From NCBI GenBank assembly GCA_039000515.1, contig JBCFYV010011135.1, forward strand, positions 13,654,376 to 13,718,375: DNA of 64,000 nt, in the 5' to 3' direction. This DNA comes from Timema cristinae. Taxonomy: Eukaryota; Arthropoda; Insecta; Phasmatodea; Timematidae. Positions 1 through 11,869 of this stretch are shown here, piece after piece. A model generated the notes under the pieces. That model made no database searches. It saw only the letters and a program-made list of their open reading frames with translations, and had not been told where the DNA came from. The position numbers were made by a program, and so were the translations under genes. How positions within the stretch are numbered: position 1 is the first letter of the stretch; each line of letters begins with the position of its first letter.

Positions 1-296
1 AAAGCTCGAATGACCCAGAAACTCCAAATAGAAACATGATAGTTGAAATTGTTGAGAGGTAGAGCCCAGGACCTTGGTCATCAGATTAAATAGAATTTAG
101 GGTGTTTCCTATAAATATAATATTCAGGTATTCACTAATAACACTGTTTTATAACTTCAAATATAAGTGAGTAAATTAAACTTTTATAATGTCATAACTT
201 GTTTTAATTTTACCTGTTCAATAAATTTAAATTCATTGTACACCAGTGATAATTGTCAATTATTTCGTAATAATGATTTACACCTTTATTTTAGTA

Positions 297-580
297 TTAT
301 TATTATTATTATTAGCACCGCGTCTTACTACCCGTTCGGGTTATACGCACTTACGCTAATGTGTAATGGTAGGGTGATTGTGAGATGAAATGGAGGACCT
401 ACAGTTTAACGTGGAATCCGAACCACGGTGGAGGCCTGGCATTCCCCACATTCACAAGATGTCTTGTCAGAGGTGAAGGAAGGGTTTGGCAATCAGATAA
501 ATCTGTGTCGGGACCGAGGATTGAACCCCGGCCACCAGCATAGAAGTCGACACCTTACCCCTAGACCACCAGGTCACCCT
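297..580 (-). mobile_element. SINE-B, full length, with 12-bp duplication
   Basis: A tRNA-like head is read on the minus strand (gtgacctggtggtctagggg..., with a B box near ggggttcaatcc), then a unique body and the shared tail ending gacgcggtgctaa plus a TAA run. The target duplication tttattttagta is perfect at 285-296 and 581-592, so both ends are fixed. Confidence 0.88.
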
Positions 581-1302
581 TTTATTTTAGTAGTTACCAG
601 CAATTCATAAATTGTATGAAAAAAAAGAATGGTTATTCCTGTAAACAAATGAAAAGGGGTTGAGAAATCTTACGTAAGCAAGTGGGGGTGGGGGGATCAA
701 ACATTAGCTTATTTTTGCTTACAAGAAGGGGGAAGGGCTAAAAATTGCCAAAAGTGTGTTTACATTATACTTGAGCACCCCCAAAGCTTAAAAACCAACT
801 TGAAAAAAGAACATGAGAAAGTATTCTAATCACAAAAAATTTTCAATCTCTATACTATGACAAATTTTAGTGTTTTTTTTTTTCTTGAACATAAAGAGTG
901 TGAATCTTGTAATTTTGTGTTCCCATGTCTGTCAATACCTAGAACTACAATTAAAATATTTAGCTAGGTTTCATTCAAGTATGATATTTAGTTATTTGAT
1001 AATAACTTGGTTTTTTGTTTTCTTATTTTTTGTTTTACCTCTAGAATTAAAGATGGCATTTTTTTTTAATTTGAAATTTTTCAAAAAAGCTCTAACATTA
1101 TTATTTAAAATGGTTATAGGTGATACATGATAAATAATAATATATATGTTACCATCCAAACTTGATTCCAGGACAAACTAGATCAGACTAGACTGAATTG
1201 CTACATCCTAAGAACCTCAGGATGTACTAGTTTAGCCTACTTTAAATTCATTAATCCTGAAATTTTAGCCTAGTTCATAGGATAAATTAGTATAACTTAC
1301 AC

Positions 1303-1558
1303 CCGCCTCGTGGCATAGTTGGCTAAAGCGCTAGTCGTGTTAAGCTCGACTGCTGAGGACGGGGAGATCGAGGTTTGAATCTTGGTCGGTGAACTGGGGG
1401 TGGTTTTTCCTAAATGGTTTGCCACTCTCCCTCCACGCAAATGCGGGTTCACTTCCTCTAAGTCAACCTTCCTAATTCCCAATCCATTAGCATAATTAGT
1501 ACTTAGAGCTGTATAACCCGAACTGGTAGTAAGACGCGGTGCTAAATAATAATAATAT
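1303..1558 (+). mobile_element. SINE-A
   Basis: The tRNA-like head gcctcgtggcatagttggct (A box) and ggtttgaatc (B box near 1371) is followed by the SINE-A body and the shared tail gtagtaagacgcggtgctaa with an AAT run. Confidence 0.85.
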
Positions 1559-1584
1559 ATAGCTTACAATTTTATTAGGCTAAA

Positions 1585-1607
1585 CCTAGGTTAGGTTAGG
1601 TTAGGTC
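1585..1607 (+). repeat. Short interstitial TTAGG run
   Basis: Three to four units of ttagg (ctaggttaggttaggttagg). TTAGG is the ancestral arthropod telomere repeat. It is too short to mark a telomere. Confidence 0.6.
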
Positions 1608-2198
1608 AGCTGACAACATTTGTGCACAAATTGTGAATTATGAAACCTGTCACGGTCGATTCATGTATGAGTTGAAAATAATAAAAACTAGTACTGCCTA
1701 TAAACATCAGGCTATATCGGTTTATCCTACAAGTGGCAAGATGTATCAATTCGGCCTAGTTCGACTTATTCTGTCATGGAAATCGGAATCAGCGGTAACA
1801 TATATTTTAGTTTTTCTTAGTAAAAACCATTTTAAGAAAATAAACAAAAACTTTCTGAAAATTTTCCAATTAAATAAAATTGTTTGTGCAATTTTTTTCA
1901 AAATTTAATTTTAAAGAGTATTTCTATTATTTCATAAAATATGCTGTTTTTTCTGAGGAAAGCTTATAAATGGTAGTTTAATGATGAGGGTTTTTTGAAT
2001 ATTTTGTCCCTAATTATAATAGACAATATGAGAAAGTATATATGATTTAATATTTATATATTAAAGTTTTCCACAATGTTGGTAGGGAACCACAATGTTT
2101 AAAAAAGGAACAGGTCATTCACCCTGGACTCTTAAAGTCTGTTGTGTCAGAATGCTACATTCATCTAGTGTCTCTGGAATCAGCAGGCAAGTGTCCAG

Positions 2199-2215
2199 CC
2201 CCCCCCCCCCCCCCC
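2199..2215 (+). repeat. Poly-C tract
   Basis: A run of about 16 C. Similar homopolymers occur as G at about 31971-31985 and C at about 48810-48818 and 56637-56652. Confidence 0.9.
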
Positions 2216-2383
2216 AAGTCCATCTGTTACCATAATAACATAGTATGTGAGAGTTGATAGCCCAGCACATGCCGCTAGTTAAGAGAATTTTTGAAATTCA
2301 AGGATCCGAAAAAATGACTGGTTTAAAATTTGAAAAGTAAGAAATGATTTAGATGTTATTTCAAATTTTTAATCATGATTTTA

Positions 2384-2600
2384 CAGTACACCTGACCAGG
2401 ATTCAAACCCTGATAATGAAGGTTAAATTTAAAGGAAGTGTACTCATATTTGCTTGGGGTGAGTGTGGAAAACCATTTAGGAAAAACCCGATTCAACAAC
2501 ACACACAACTGGAATTTGAACCCCTATCTCCTTACCTCCTTGCAGATGAGTCTATTGCAATAGTGACACATTATACTATTTGACCACCATAGACTGTACC
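2384..2600 (-). mobile_element. SINE-C, rearranged fragment
   Basis: It contains the B-box region (gaccaggattcaaaccctga) and the body motif aaaccatttaggaaaaa, but in a scrambled order and without the shared tail. Confidence 0.55.
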
Positions 2601-3009
2601 ACCTAATTATATGTGTATTTCCCAGCATATTCATTTTTTATTCAGTTACAATAATTGTATTTTCTATAACAACCAAAAATAAGTGTGAGCAAAATCAGGT
2701 TTTTGAAGAAAAATGATATTACCATTGTGGGAAAGATAACCTCATACACTATTTTCCAAGAAAGAGATTCAAGATTCAGGTTTTGTGGAAAGATGAAAAT
2801 TTGAATTCAAGAAAATATGGATTTGCCTCATTTGTAATTTGTGTATTAAGGTTTTTTTTTAACTTATAGCTAAAAAAAAAGCAATAACCTAACATTTAAA
2901 AACTAAAACCATATTTGGTTCTTAAGAACTGAGCCTGTGAAACCAAGGTGATAAAGGACCTAGCATAGTGATCTGTATTCGCTACTTAAGTTGCAGCATT
3001 TCTGTCTGC

Positions 3010-3680
3010 TCTCCCTAAATTCCTTTGTCCTAGATTACCTCCCCTACATTCTTGTGCACTAGATTACCTCCCCTACATTCCTTTGCCTAGATTACCTCCC
3101 CTACATTCCTTTGTCATAGATTACCTCCCCTATTTTCCTTTGTCATAGATTACCTCCCCTACATTCTTGTGCACTAGATTACCTCCCCTATATTCCTTTG
3201 TCATAGATTACCTCCCCTATTTTCCTTTGTCATAGATTACCTCCCCTACATTCCTTTGCCCTAGATTACCTCCCCTACATTTCTTTGTCCTAGATTACCT
3301 TTTCTACATTCTTGTGTACTAGATTACCCCCTATATTCTTGTCCTTTCTACATTCTTGTGCACTAGATTACCTCCCCTACATTCCTTTGTCTATATTACC
3401 TTTCTACATTCCTTTGTCCTAGATTACCTCCTCTACATTCCTTTGTCTAGATTACCTCCTCTACATTCCTTTGTCCTAGATTACCTCCTACATTCATTTG
3501 CACTAGATTACCTCCCCTACATTCCTTTGTCCTAGATTACCTCTCCTACATTCCTTTGTCCTAGATTACCTCCCCTACATTCATTTGCCTAGATTACCTC
3601 CCCTACATTCCTTTGTCCTAGATTACCTCCCCTACATTCCTTTGTCCTAGATTACCTCCCCTACATTCCTTCACCCTGGA
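3010..3680 (+). repeat. 30-bp minisatellite, about 22 copies
   Basis: The unit is tagattacctcccctacatt plus cctttgtcc, with variants (cattcttgtgcac, cattcatttgc) and a few deleted units. It is imperfect, with no spacers, so it is not a CRISPR array. Confidence 0.95.
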
Positions 3681-4539
3681 TTTCTGGTTCATATACGCTA
3701 GTCTTGCTACATGCAGCCAGGATTCACTTCCCTCCCAATTTTACCATCCACTCACTCGGGTGGCCACAAAATCTTTGGGGGAGGGGGGACTCCACTAATT
3801 TCTCTCTAGTCCAAAAATCAAAATTCCCCCGCTTAATTCCACAAAGGACTTGATATATTTTTTTTCAAAAAACTCCATGTGCTATACAAAATTATTTTTG
3901 GAATCTACTTACAATTAAAAAAATGTTTTGCTAAGAGTCAATAGACATTCCCCTTCTTCCCTTGACGGTCAAATAATGGTGTTTAAAAATGACTAAACAT
4001 ATGCTTTAATTTGACACCAGAACGAACAAGACCAGTTAATAAATAATGAGGCTATGGATATTTCAAGTAATATTATTACAGCCCAAATAGGAGCAACACT
4101 GATATGTTTTTTCAAAATGGCTCCAAGGAATGATTTACGCACCGAAAAGTCAGAGAACAATAATTTAGCTATAACTTCTATATCTTCACAGGAAAAAAAA
4201 CTGAGATGTAAAGGTATTTTTACATGAATATCCTCAAATTAGGTGAGTTCACATAGAATAAGCCTTAAATATTTAATGCCCCTTATTATTATTATGCCCC
4301 AAGGTGGCAGCATGGGAAAGATTTTGAGTACAACCTACCCAAACAGTTGTCAAATGGCTAAAGAGTACAAGCTAAGGTCGCTAAGTCAACCAACTTCAAC
4401 ACAGAGCTACCAATATTACATGAAATGTGCATGTAAGAAACAAAGTCTAATAAAAATTATGTGTCAGTGCTTGAAAACACACACATTAATAGAACTTATG
4501 GCTTTGTCAAGGGCAAGGGTAGGTGATATATTAAGGGCG

Positions 4540-4955
4540 ATGGTCCACATGTGTATTGAGCACTTTAAGTGCACCACATGTATTGAAATCTTATCAATGG
4601 TCTATATCTAATGAACGCCTATCAAGTATTCCACATGTATAGTTAACATCTAACAAATGATCCACATGTTTAATGAACACGTATCAAATGTATCACATGT
4701 GTATCGCATGTGTATCAAGTGATCTGAATGTGTGATGAACATTAAGCAAGTGTTTCAAATGTGAATCGAATGTGTATTGAACACTAATCAAGTGGTCCAC
4801 ACATGTGTATTGGACATGTATCAAATGTTCTGCATGTGTAGTTAACATATAAAGAGTGGCCCACATGCATAGTGAATGCTTATCAAGTGGTCCACACGAG
4901 TATTAAACGTTATATAAGTGGCCCGCACAGGGGAAAACGTTGAGAAACACTACCT
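4540..4955 (+). repeat. Degenerate 35-45-bp array ending in a hAT-like terminus
   Basis: Repeated variants of gtggtccacatgtgtattga / acacttatcaa. The array ends cccgcacaggggaaaacgtt, then gagaaacacta, which resembles a hAT right terminus. The other end of the element was not identified. Confidence 0.6.
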
Positions 4956-5194
4956 TAAAGACCATCTAAGCCAACGATGCAAGTACTTGTTTGTCATGTC
5001 ACTAATGAGTGTTTATAATTACTGTCACTGTTATTAAACTGTTACGTCACATGTAATAAAAGAGCTTGTTTAATCTATACCGTATGTATATTTCAATTAT
5101 GGTTGTCAATTATTGTACAGATTGTGTCCATAATAAAGCTGTTTAAGAGTCTGAATAATAATCTAAGCTACCTGCATTTGTGGTCATACAGTCA

Positions 5195-5270
5195 AGTGAA
5201 TGGTTTCCCAAACCCAAGGTCACAACCCAAATGAGGGTTACAAGAAGGTTTTGAAAAAAATTTCATTAAA
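5195..5270. mobile_element. hAT-like left terminus fragment
   Basis: gtgaatggtttcccaaaccc followed by aaggtcacaacccaaatgag resembles the left end of hAT elements (cagtggttcccaaac, ggtcgcgaccca). No matching right end seen. Confidence 0.4.
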
Positions 5271-5852
5271 TATTACTAATTACAACACTTCACCAAACTG
5301 GTGTATTATGAAATTATGAAGAATTACTGCAATACTGACAGTAGGAACAGTGTTGAAAGAACATTTTGAAAACCTCCTGTACTCGGAATTTTGAACCCAG
5401 CCCGAGAACAAGCCCATTTTGACTCGAAAGGGTCTTTCTTTTCCCTCTTCTGAACGAGGATTTTAAGGTCTTGTAACGATCAAGAATAAAGTATGGAATC
5501 GCCTGGATCCTCAGGATGATTTGTGTCGTAGGGCTACTCTGGTCTCTGTCCAGCAACATAAAATTCAAAACTCAAAGAGCTCATCTACAAACCGAAGCAG
5601 CATCATGGTTGTCAATGAAAAAGGTTTTTTGTCACTTATAAATTTTGTAATGAAGTCACCTCTTTACGGGAAAATATGTTATTTTCTATTTGTAAGATTA
5701 AAAAGTGACTGAAATTGATTCAATTTAGCTGATAACATTTATCTGAACAAAATACTAACTCAAAATTGGCACTAAAAAATTATTTTTTGGTCACATATTG
5801 CTCATTGCAACAAAGTCACATTTTATATAAAAATCATACTTTACATTTTTTT

Positions 5853-6075
5853 TTATCACCGCATCTTACTACCGGGTCAGTTTATATTCATAGGTGCTAT
5901 ATATGATAATTATACTCTAAAGGGGTACGGATAAGGAGGGAAGCATTTTAGAGGTGATCCATCTGCATTTACGTGGGAAACCATTTAGGAAAAAACCATC
6001 CTCAGTAGACCCTACTGGATTCGAGCTTCGATCTCCTCGTCTTCCGCAGGATCGTCCTGTTACCGACCTCTGATA
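5853..6075 (-). mobile_element. SINE-C
   Basis: The tail caccgcatcttactacc, the body with ggaaaccatttaggaaaaaa and the B-box region attcgagcttcgatctcc are all recognisable. The head is partly lost. Confidence 0.72.
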
Positions 6076-6679
6076 TAGAGGAATCCAATTTTATTTCTTA
6101 TAAAAGCGACTAGCGCAAAGTTGATGAGTGACTATCTATAACCAGATGATTCCACCTCGATAAGGAAGTACATGCAGACTTTACACAGCCCAATGTTTTA
6201 GGGCTAAGGGGTGAGGGTATGGGATGGAAGAGGGCCAATACAACTTTTTATGGTGAGCCTCACTATTTTAAATCCTGACTTTTTCCAGACCAAAAAACTC
6301 TGTGATTTGCTGATTTACCATGTGCCCTAGCCGCAAAAAAAAAAAACCAAGTAGGCCTACACATGGTCTAACCTAATTTGTGAACCAAACGCCAGGTAGA
6401 TTGGATTATGAATCCCAGTCAGGTGTTCTGAGTGTGGTTTTTAGCCCATCCATCCTCCATTACCTAATTTTCAGAGTGTATACAGATCTTATATTTTAAA
6501 ATTCCTTGGGTTTCCCATATTTTACAGACATTTTTCCTCGATGAACGACATTTTTTCGTTTATTACAATAATAACATATTTTCAAAAATGCTAGCAACTA
6601 CATAACCTCAACATTTTATAAGTTAAGTTTCCAATATTAATTTTTTTAACTACCGTATTATTTGCAGCACATCGGTAGA

Positions 6680-6775
6680 CCCAACCAGGACCAAACTATA
6701 TTCTTCCCGTTATCAGGAGCCTAATATATTGTGAGAGTAGCGCTTTAGATCATGCAGCCACCAAAGTGGGTCAGA
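6680..6775 (-). mobile_element. SINE-C head fragment
   Basis: The SINE-C head motif gagagtagcgctttagatca, then gcagccaccaaagtgggtc, is present without body or tail. Confidence 0.5.
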
Positions 6776-7254
6776 CAATTATAGAATTCCCTAATTTTTA
6801 ATTACATTTCATGATATTTCCATTTTTTTAAATAAAATTCCCTGTCTATAGTCCTTATGACTCAATTGTTTGGCACAGTAAAGGTTTGGTTTCGTCAGGT
6901 TGGGTTAAATTCTAGGTATAATTAATAACATATGCCTATATGCCTGAATACATAATTTATTAAAGTGTTTTTAGGTAGGTAGGTTTGTTGTAGCCTAGTT
7001 TTTTAACACGCCCTTATTGAATCAGATAAGTTTATCTAAATATGGTATCTATGGCAGGAGAGGTTGAAAGTGACAATTAGAAAAGTTACCATGTATCCAT
7101 TCACCAAACCATTTGATCTACAAGACCATACGTTGAGTTGTCAGCTAAAGTTGGTTGTCAAACTTTAACACCAACAATTTGTTTGTGATTATTTTTTCTT
7201 TTAACCAGTTTTAGATAAATGAAACACAATCTTGTGAAATAAATGTTTGGATGG

Positions 7255-7690
7255 TTTTTTTTGTGAAAGTGGTTAACTTAAAAAATGCTTTACAAATGAG
7301 AACTTCTAAAAGGCCACATTCTCTTCACAATTTAAGACAGTGAATCAGCCTAAGAAAGGGTTGTTGATGACATTAAACAAACAGTCTTTGGCTCTGTTCA
7401 TGCGCTGTTTACAAACAAAAGAAAAACATTTAATTTTGAAACTAATATTTTGTATAGCTCAAGTTAAAAAGAACCTTTATCCATTTTGGTGGCCAGTTAT
7501 AATAAGAAACAAGTGTAAATATAATACTTTAATTTATTATTTCATGTATACTATCCCTTGTTGCCACAACTGCGTCACAAAATAGCCTAACATAATATTT
7601 TTAAAATATTTTTTTGTTCTTTCATTAAGCTATATAAAAAGCCTAAATTATAAAATAATCCTCAGAGAAGTATTATTAGAATCGTTTGAT
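7255..7690 (+). repeat. Dispersed repeat, copy 1
   Basis: Shares an ordered set of segments with 20940-22000: aaatgctttacaaatgagaa / aaatgctttacaaacgggag, attttggtggccagttataa / attttggtggtcggttatag, and aataatcctcagagaagt / agtaatccttagggatgt. Probably an old DNA transposon; ends unknown. Confidence 0.6.
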
Positions 7691-8943
7691 AATACTTTTT
7701 ATTGATAATATAATAGGTAAATAGTAATAGTATAAGAAGCCTATAGTTTAATAAAGGAAATAAGTTTTTCTTATAGGTTGACAATGTTTGCAATAAAGAA
7801 CCTCCTGGTAGTTAGAGGTGAAACCACGGCCTACTCTTGTTTGGACGTTGATTCATAGTTCTAAGATGCAATGTTAAATCCTGTCACATTGGTGAGTAAA
7901 TAGGGAATCAAGTAACGTAATGTAAAGAAAAACACAACCATTGAATTTGAACTGTTTGGAAACAAATTGGTCACTAAAATGGAACTAAAGCATTTTAGAC
8001 TGATTAAGTTGCAAGTAATTGCAGTAGAATCTTCACTGGAGCTATCAAATAAAGTGTGTCAAGAGGCTATGATTTTGTTTACAAGAGGGACTATATCTAA
8101 AAAATTTGTCTGCATAAAATACACTAAAAAATATGGTAGACTTGCCTACTAAATAACTATGTCAACGTTCTCACAAGATTATTGGCTGGCTGTCATATGT
8201 GGTACCCATCACTTTACGTTCACATAACAAACATTCTACACTGGATGACTCTTAGGCTTACATTAAGTTAACTGAATGAGGAGAACCTCTATGTTACCTC
8301 TATGTTATCATTGTTCTGAAGTTATTCTGTTCTGAAAAAATACTAAATTATTTTCCTTAATGTTATTTTTTTGTAGTTGGCTATCTGTGATTTTAGTGGT
8401 GTAAACACTGTTTATCTACAGTTTGAGAATAGGTGTAAGAGCCAAATATTTAAATATAAAAAGATTAATAATATAAAAGTGAAAAAGCCTAGAAATTGTC
8501 ACTTAATACATTTTAAAACTAAAGATATTGTGAGTTTATAATGCAAACCAATATGTTCGCAATTTATATTGGTAGTTTAAAGTAAATTAGAGCTAATAAT
8601 CTTTATGTTAAATGAATATGCGTTAGATTTGAGATACAATTTATCAAAATGAGGATTTCGATTACCTAGTAAATTAACAGAAACCTATTTATTGAAAAGA
8701 CTGGCTGCATGGTAGAGACACAAATCATAAAAACTTTAAGTCATTTTAACAGAATACAGTATATGTTGAACGTGCCAATGAGAACATAAAAATTAAATGA
8801 AGCTGAAAATAATAGTTTTGAAGCTAGTTCTAAAAGTATAAGCCTAGCCTAGAAATAATATGGTCTAGGCTATGCAAGACATTACACCACAAATTGATGA
8901 CAAAAATACAATATGATTTGGCAATGTCGAAAAGTGCATTTAC

Positions 8944-8997
8944 CAGACCATAGTCTTCTTCTTCTTCACACATAAAATCATCTTCCACATCTGACAT
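8944..8997 (-). CDS. COPS2: COP9 signalosome subunit 2 (CSN2), first coding exon
   Basis: CSN2 is a PCI-domain scaffold subunit of the COP9 signalosome, which removes NEDD8 from cullin-RING ubiquitin ligases. Reading from ATG at 8997, the exon encodes 18 residues, MSDVEDDFMCEEEEDYGL. This closely matches the conserved acidic N-terminus of animal CSN2 (human MSDMEDDFMCDDEEDYDL, recalled from family knowledge). The exon ends CTG at 8944 and is followed by a good donor, GTAAAT, so it stops in phase 0 after the same leucine as I recall for human exon 1. The presumed 5' UTR just upstream (about 8998-9060) holds several CpGs in an otherwise AT-rich area, consistent with a promoter-proximal exon. 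I could not find the next exon (expected to start like EYSED) on the minus strand down to position 1, so intron 1 probably runs off the left edge. The exon is short, but the match is specific. Confidence 0.82.
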
Positions 8998-9065
8998 TAT
9001 TATATCACTTAAATTGTCTATTAACCGGCTCCGACAAGCTACGGTTGTCGACACAGAAATAGGAA
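8998..9065 (-). promoter_or_regulatory. Likely CSN2 5' UTR / promoter-proximal segment
   Basis: This is the minus-strand leader directly before the CSN2 ATG. It contains a locally CpG-rich stretch (around 9030-9052, including gtcgac and ccggct) unlike the AT-rich flanks. No TATA box was identified, so the start site is unknown. Confidence 0.4.
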
Positions 9066-10555
9066 ACCATTAGCAAATCAGAATAGGCAACACTACAAAC
9101 TAAAATACTCTATGCAACCAAACAAATACCTCTGAAGTATTTTAATTGTCTATAGCTTTCTTGCGATTTCTTTTAGCTAAAAATCAATGGTTTCTTTTAT
9201 ACATAGTTTACTTGTTTTATAATAACAGTCAATATTCGAGGTTTTTAATATTTTCAATCATTAATTGTAAGGTCGTCTAACAACAACCAAATTATTTACC
9301 TAGCTATTGTTGATTTGGTTCAGTTACAAGGACTAAACTTTAATTGAATGAAATATCCAAGCAAAGACCCAAGTGGGAGAGGCGGGCAAATGGGTGGTAC
9401 ACCCCTACCCAGACCCCACAAATTAATTTCTTAAGAACTTTCCATTGAAGGACTGACCTTAATTGCTACTAAAAGCATCAAATTTTCATTTACTAGGAGA
9501 GGACCATTCTAAATAGCTTTTAGAAACATCATATTTTCAAAAAATTCAAACTGGCTTCTTGGGGCATGTAATTTAAAAAGAAAATTCAAGGCAAAGCCAT
9601 TCCAAATAGCCCATAGAGCATCCAATTTCAGGTATTTCTGGGATAAAACTACTTTAAATAGCTTCTAGTTATAGGAAACTGATGTTCAAAAAACTTCGGG
9701 GAAAGGCCCCAACAAATACATCTAAAGTGCATTAAATTTTCTTGTAATATTATCCTGGGGAGGGTCCTTGAAATCCTTTTTGGTCTAGAGAGTCAACCCT
9801 TTATTTTTTAGCTGCCCCTTCCCCCTTACACAAATAAGGTTCGGTCACAAATGATTCTTATATTCGAAAAAAACAGTAAAAGTGTTATGTTAAGCCTTCA
9901 ATTAAACACATTAAAAGCGCCCAAAAATTACAAATAGGAAAAAAAGTAGTTTTGATACAATGTATTTAAACTAAGTCCATTTACATTAATGAAATTGCCA
10001 CCCTTAGCAATCACAAAGAGAATTGAAATAGCATTTAAAGTCATTTTATAGTCATATATTGTTTTTGCCCCCGGTGGTTATGGAGTTATGATCCTACGCC
10101 TCCACCTTACTCAACATTTCACCTTCAAAGTTTAATTTTGATCACAGCCTGATTGTTTATCCCTGGACCAAAGACATTTCTGGGTGTGCCCCTTTCTGTA
10201 GTAATCTATATTTATTTATTTATGTTATTGATCCGGGTTCATGAAGGATTAGATTTTTGTCAACTACAATTTCTTTGAAGGTCTATTTTTCTTATGGTTA
10301 AGATATTTTTTCACTGTAGAAAGGATGCCAGCCACTGAGCAAGTCTTGTCTTGATATGCATGCCAATTTCCTTTTTCAAGTGGTCTGGTAGGGCGTACAA
10401 AGCTCCCTTGTATATTTTTTTTTCAGTCCCAGGTGGTGTATGGGTAGGGGGAAATGGAGGTGTTTTGTGTATTATAGAAATGTCTTTCTCCTTTCATAGG
10501 ATGATTTTTGGAGATTATGTAAAGGAACATATCAATAATATGTAATGTCATGACA
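9066..10555. other. Intergenic AT-rich sequence upstream of CSN2
   Basis: Apart from the degenerate array at 9430-9800, I see no gene or classifiable element. Confidence 0.5.
9430..9800 (+). repeat. Degenerate tandem repeat, about 4 units of 80-95 bp
   Basis: Repeated motif series: aaggccattctaaatagctt-like, then a tctagaacatcaaattttca-like part, then aattttctgggg-like. Strongly diverged. Confidence 0.45.
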
Positions 10556-11830
10556 ATTTGTTGTGCGTCGACCGTACGGATACGGTACCTGGTGACCGTT
10601 CCAAGACCTATAGCAGAGAATTACACTCCCTGGCGAGAAAGGCAGAGACACCTGGTAGCGAGTGGGCAAACCAGGTAACCCCTCCACCCCCTTTCCATCG
10701 GTCAACCACCACACGGCTGATAAGACGATCCACCACTCCACAAAAACAAACAAACCTGGTGCATGATCAGTGGAACAGCCACGTAATTACGAACTCTCCC
10801 AAGAGATCACGCTAAGCAAAAGGGCCAACAAACGGAGAATTCGCCTAAAAAAAGGATTAAACAAACAATTGTTCATATTAAATATAACTGTATGTTTTAG
10901 CATACATTTTAGAGAATAAGCCAACCGATCAAGTATGTTGATGTCTGGAGATAAGGAGAAGGGAATTCATGAATAAACATCGAACATCTACCACCAATAT
11001 TTCGGAATTGTTAATTTTGTTCTCCTTCGTCTTTCCTCCAGTGCTCAGACACATTCGGGCTGCTATTCTAACCTTCATCCTCCCGCACCCTTTGCGCTCA
11101 GACCCAGCTGGACTGCCAACTTGCCTCCTGCCAAAAGAAACCCCTTCCATCACAATACCAACCTCTTTCCTAATCCATAAACCCCACTCACTCCCGTTAT
11201 CGTCACAGCATGGGAGGGCAAAATAAAAATACCTAGCGGAAACCTATGCCATATTCAGAAACCTTTTCACTCCACCACTCCTCCTTCCGTCTTCGTCATC
11301 CCAACCTGGTCTCCCATAACCACGCTCTCCGTAGAACCCTCATCGACTGAGAACCCACTCTTCTCCCCCTACCTCGTACAAGTCTTCTGAACACCGAACG
11401 CTGATCTTTAATGACCCCAGAAGAACTCACATCCGATGCCTCAACGACAGGAAACTACAACAGCGACTCTTGTACCTAGGCTTAAACATCTCACCTCCAT
11501 CCCCCCTGTCCCTGCTGGTCAAGCAGAACTCCTTATTCCGGCTCTCAGAATTCCAATCCCTCTCCGACCACCTGTATGGCATCTGCCATTACAAATACTG
11601 CAAAGAACCCATCCATAAGGACGTCTGGACAGACGCCTCCTCTACGGAACTCCCATCTAAGTTGGTACACTCAAGCTCGACTCACTGAAGGGGAGGAAAA
11701 AATCAAGAAAGAAGCTAGACAAGACGTACTCAACACCTTCCCCTCCCAAGGAACCGCTCTCCGGCCTAGAAACCAATTCTAATTTCGAAGACCTCCCAAC
11801 ACACCATAACCACAACCAGAGTCCAACGAG
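10556..11830 (+). other. GC-rich block, origin unknown
   Basis: Composition jumps from AT-rich to C-rich on the plus strand at about 10556 and falls back at about 11830, next to the LINE-1 relic. It contains several 60-90-residue open frames rich in P, S and T (for example 10558-10815, 10969-11226, 11436-11782) but no motif I recognise. It could be the 5' part of a retroelement or another mobile element. No terminal repeats seen. Confidence 0.4.
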
Positions 11831-11869
11831 GAAAAAAAAGAGATAATAATAACCAATTTATATCTTAAG

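Larger units (their letters stand above)
1..8943 (-). other. Presumed first intron of CSN2
   Basis: No exon of CSN2 or any other gene was recognised here. The interval holds SINE copies, a 30-bp minisatellite, a degenerate array ending in a hAT-like terminus, and long AT-rich stretches (581-1302, 1608-2350, 2600-3009, 3680-4240, 7700-8940) in which I see nothing further. That it is intron follows only from the phase-0 donor at 8943-8942 and the absence of the next exon. Confidence 0.45.

Noticed and set aside
1585..1607. Telomere or chromosome end
   Set aside because: Only three to four TTAGG units, embedded in ordinary sequence.
3010..3680. Possible CRISPR array
   Set aside because: The units are contiguous and imperfect, with no unique spacers, in an animal genome. 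It is a minisatellite.
4243..4611. 122-residue plus-strand ORF
   Set aside because: It runs into the degenerate hAT-like repeat array, matches no family and has no splice or promoter context.
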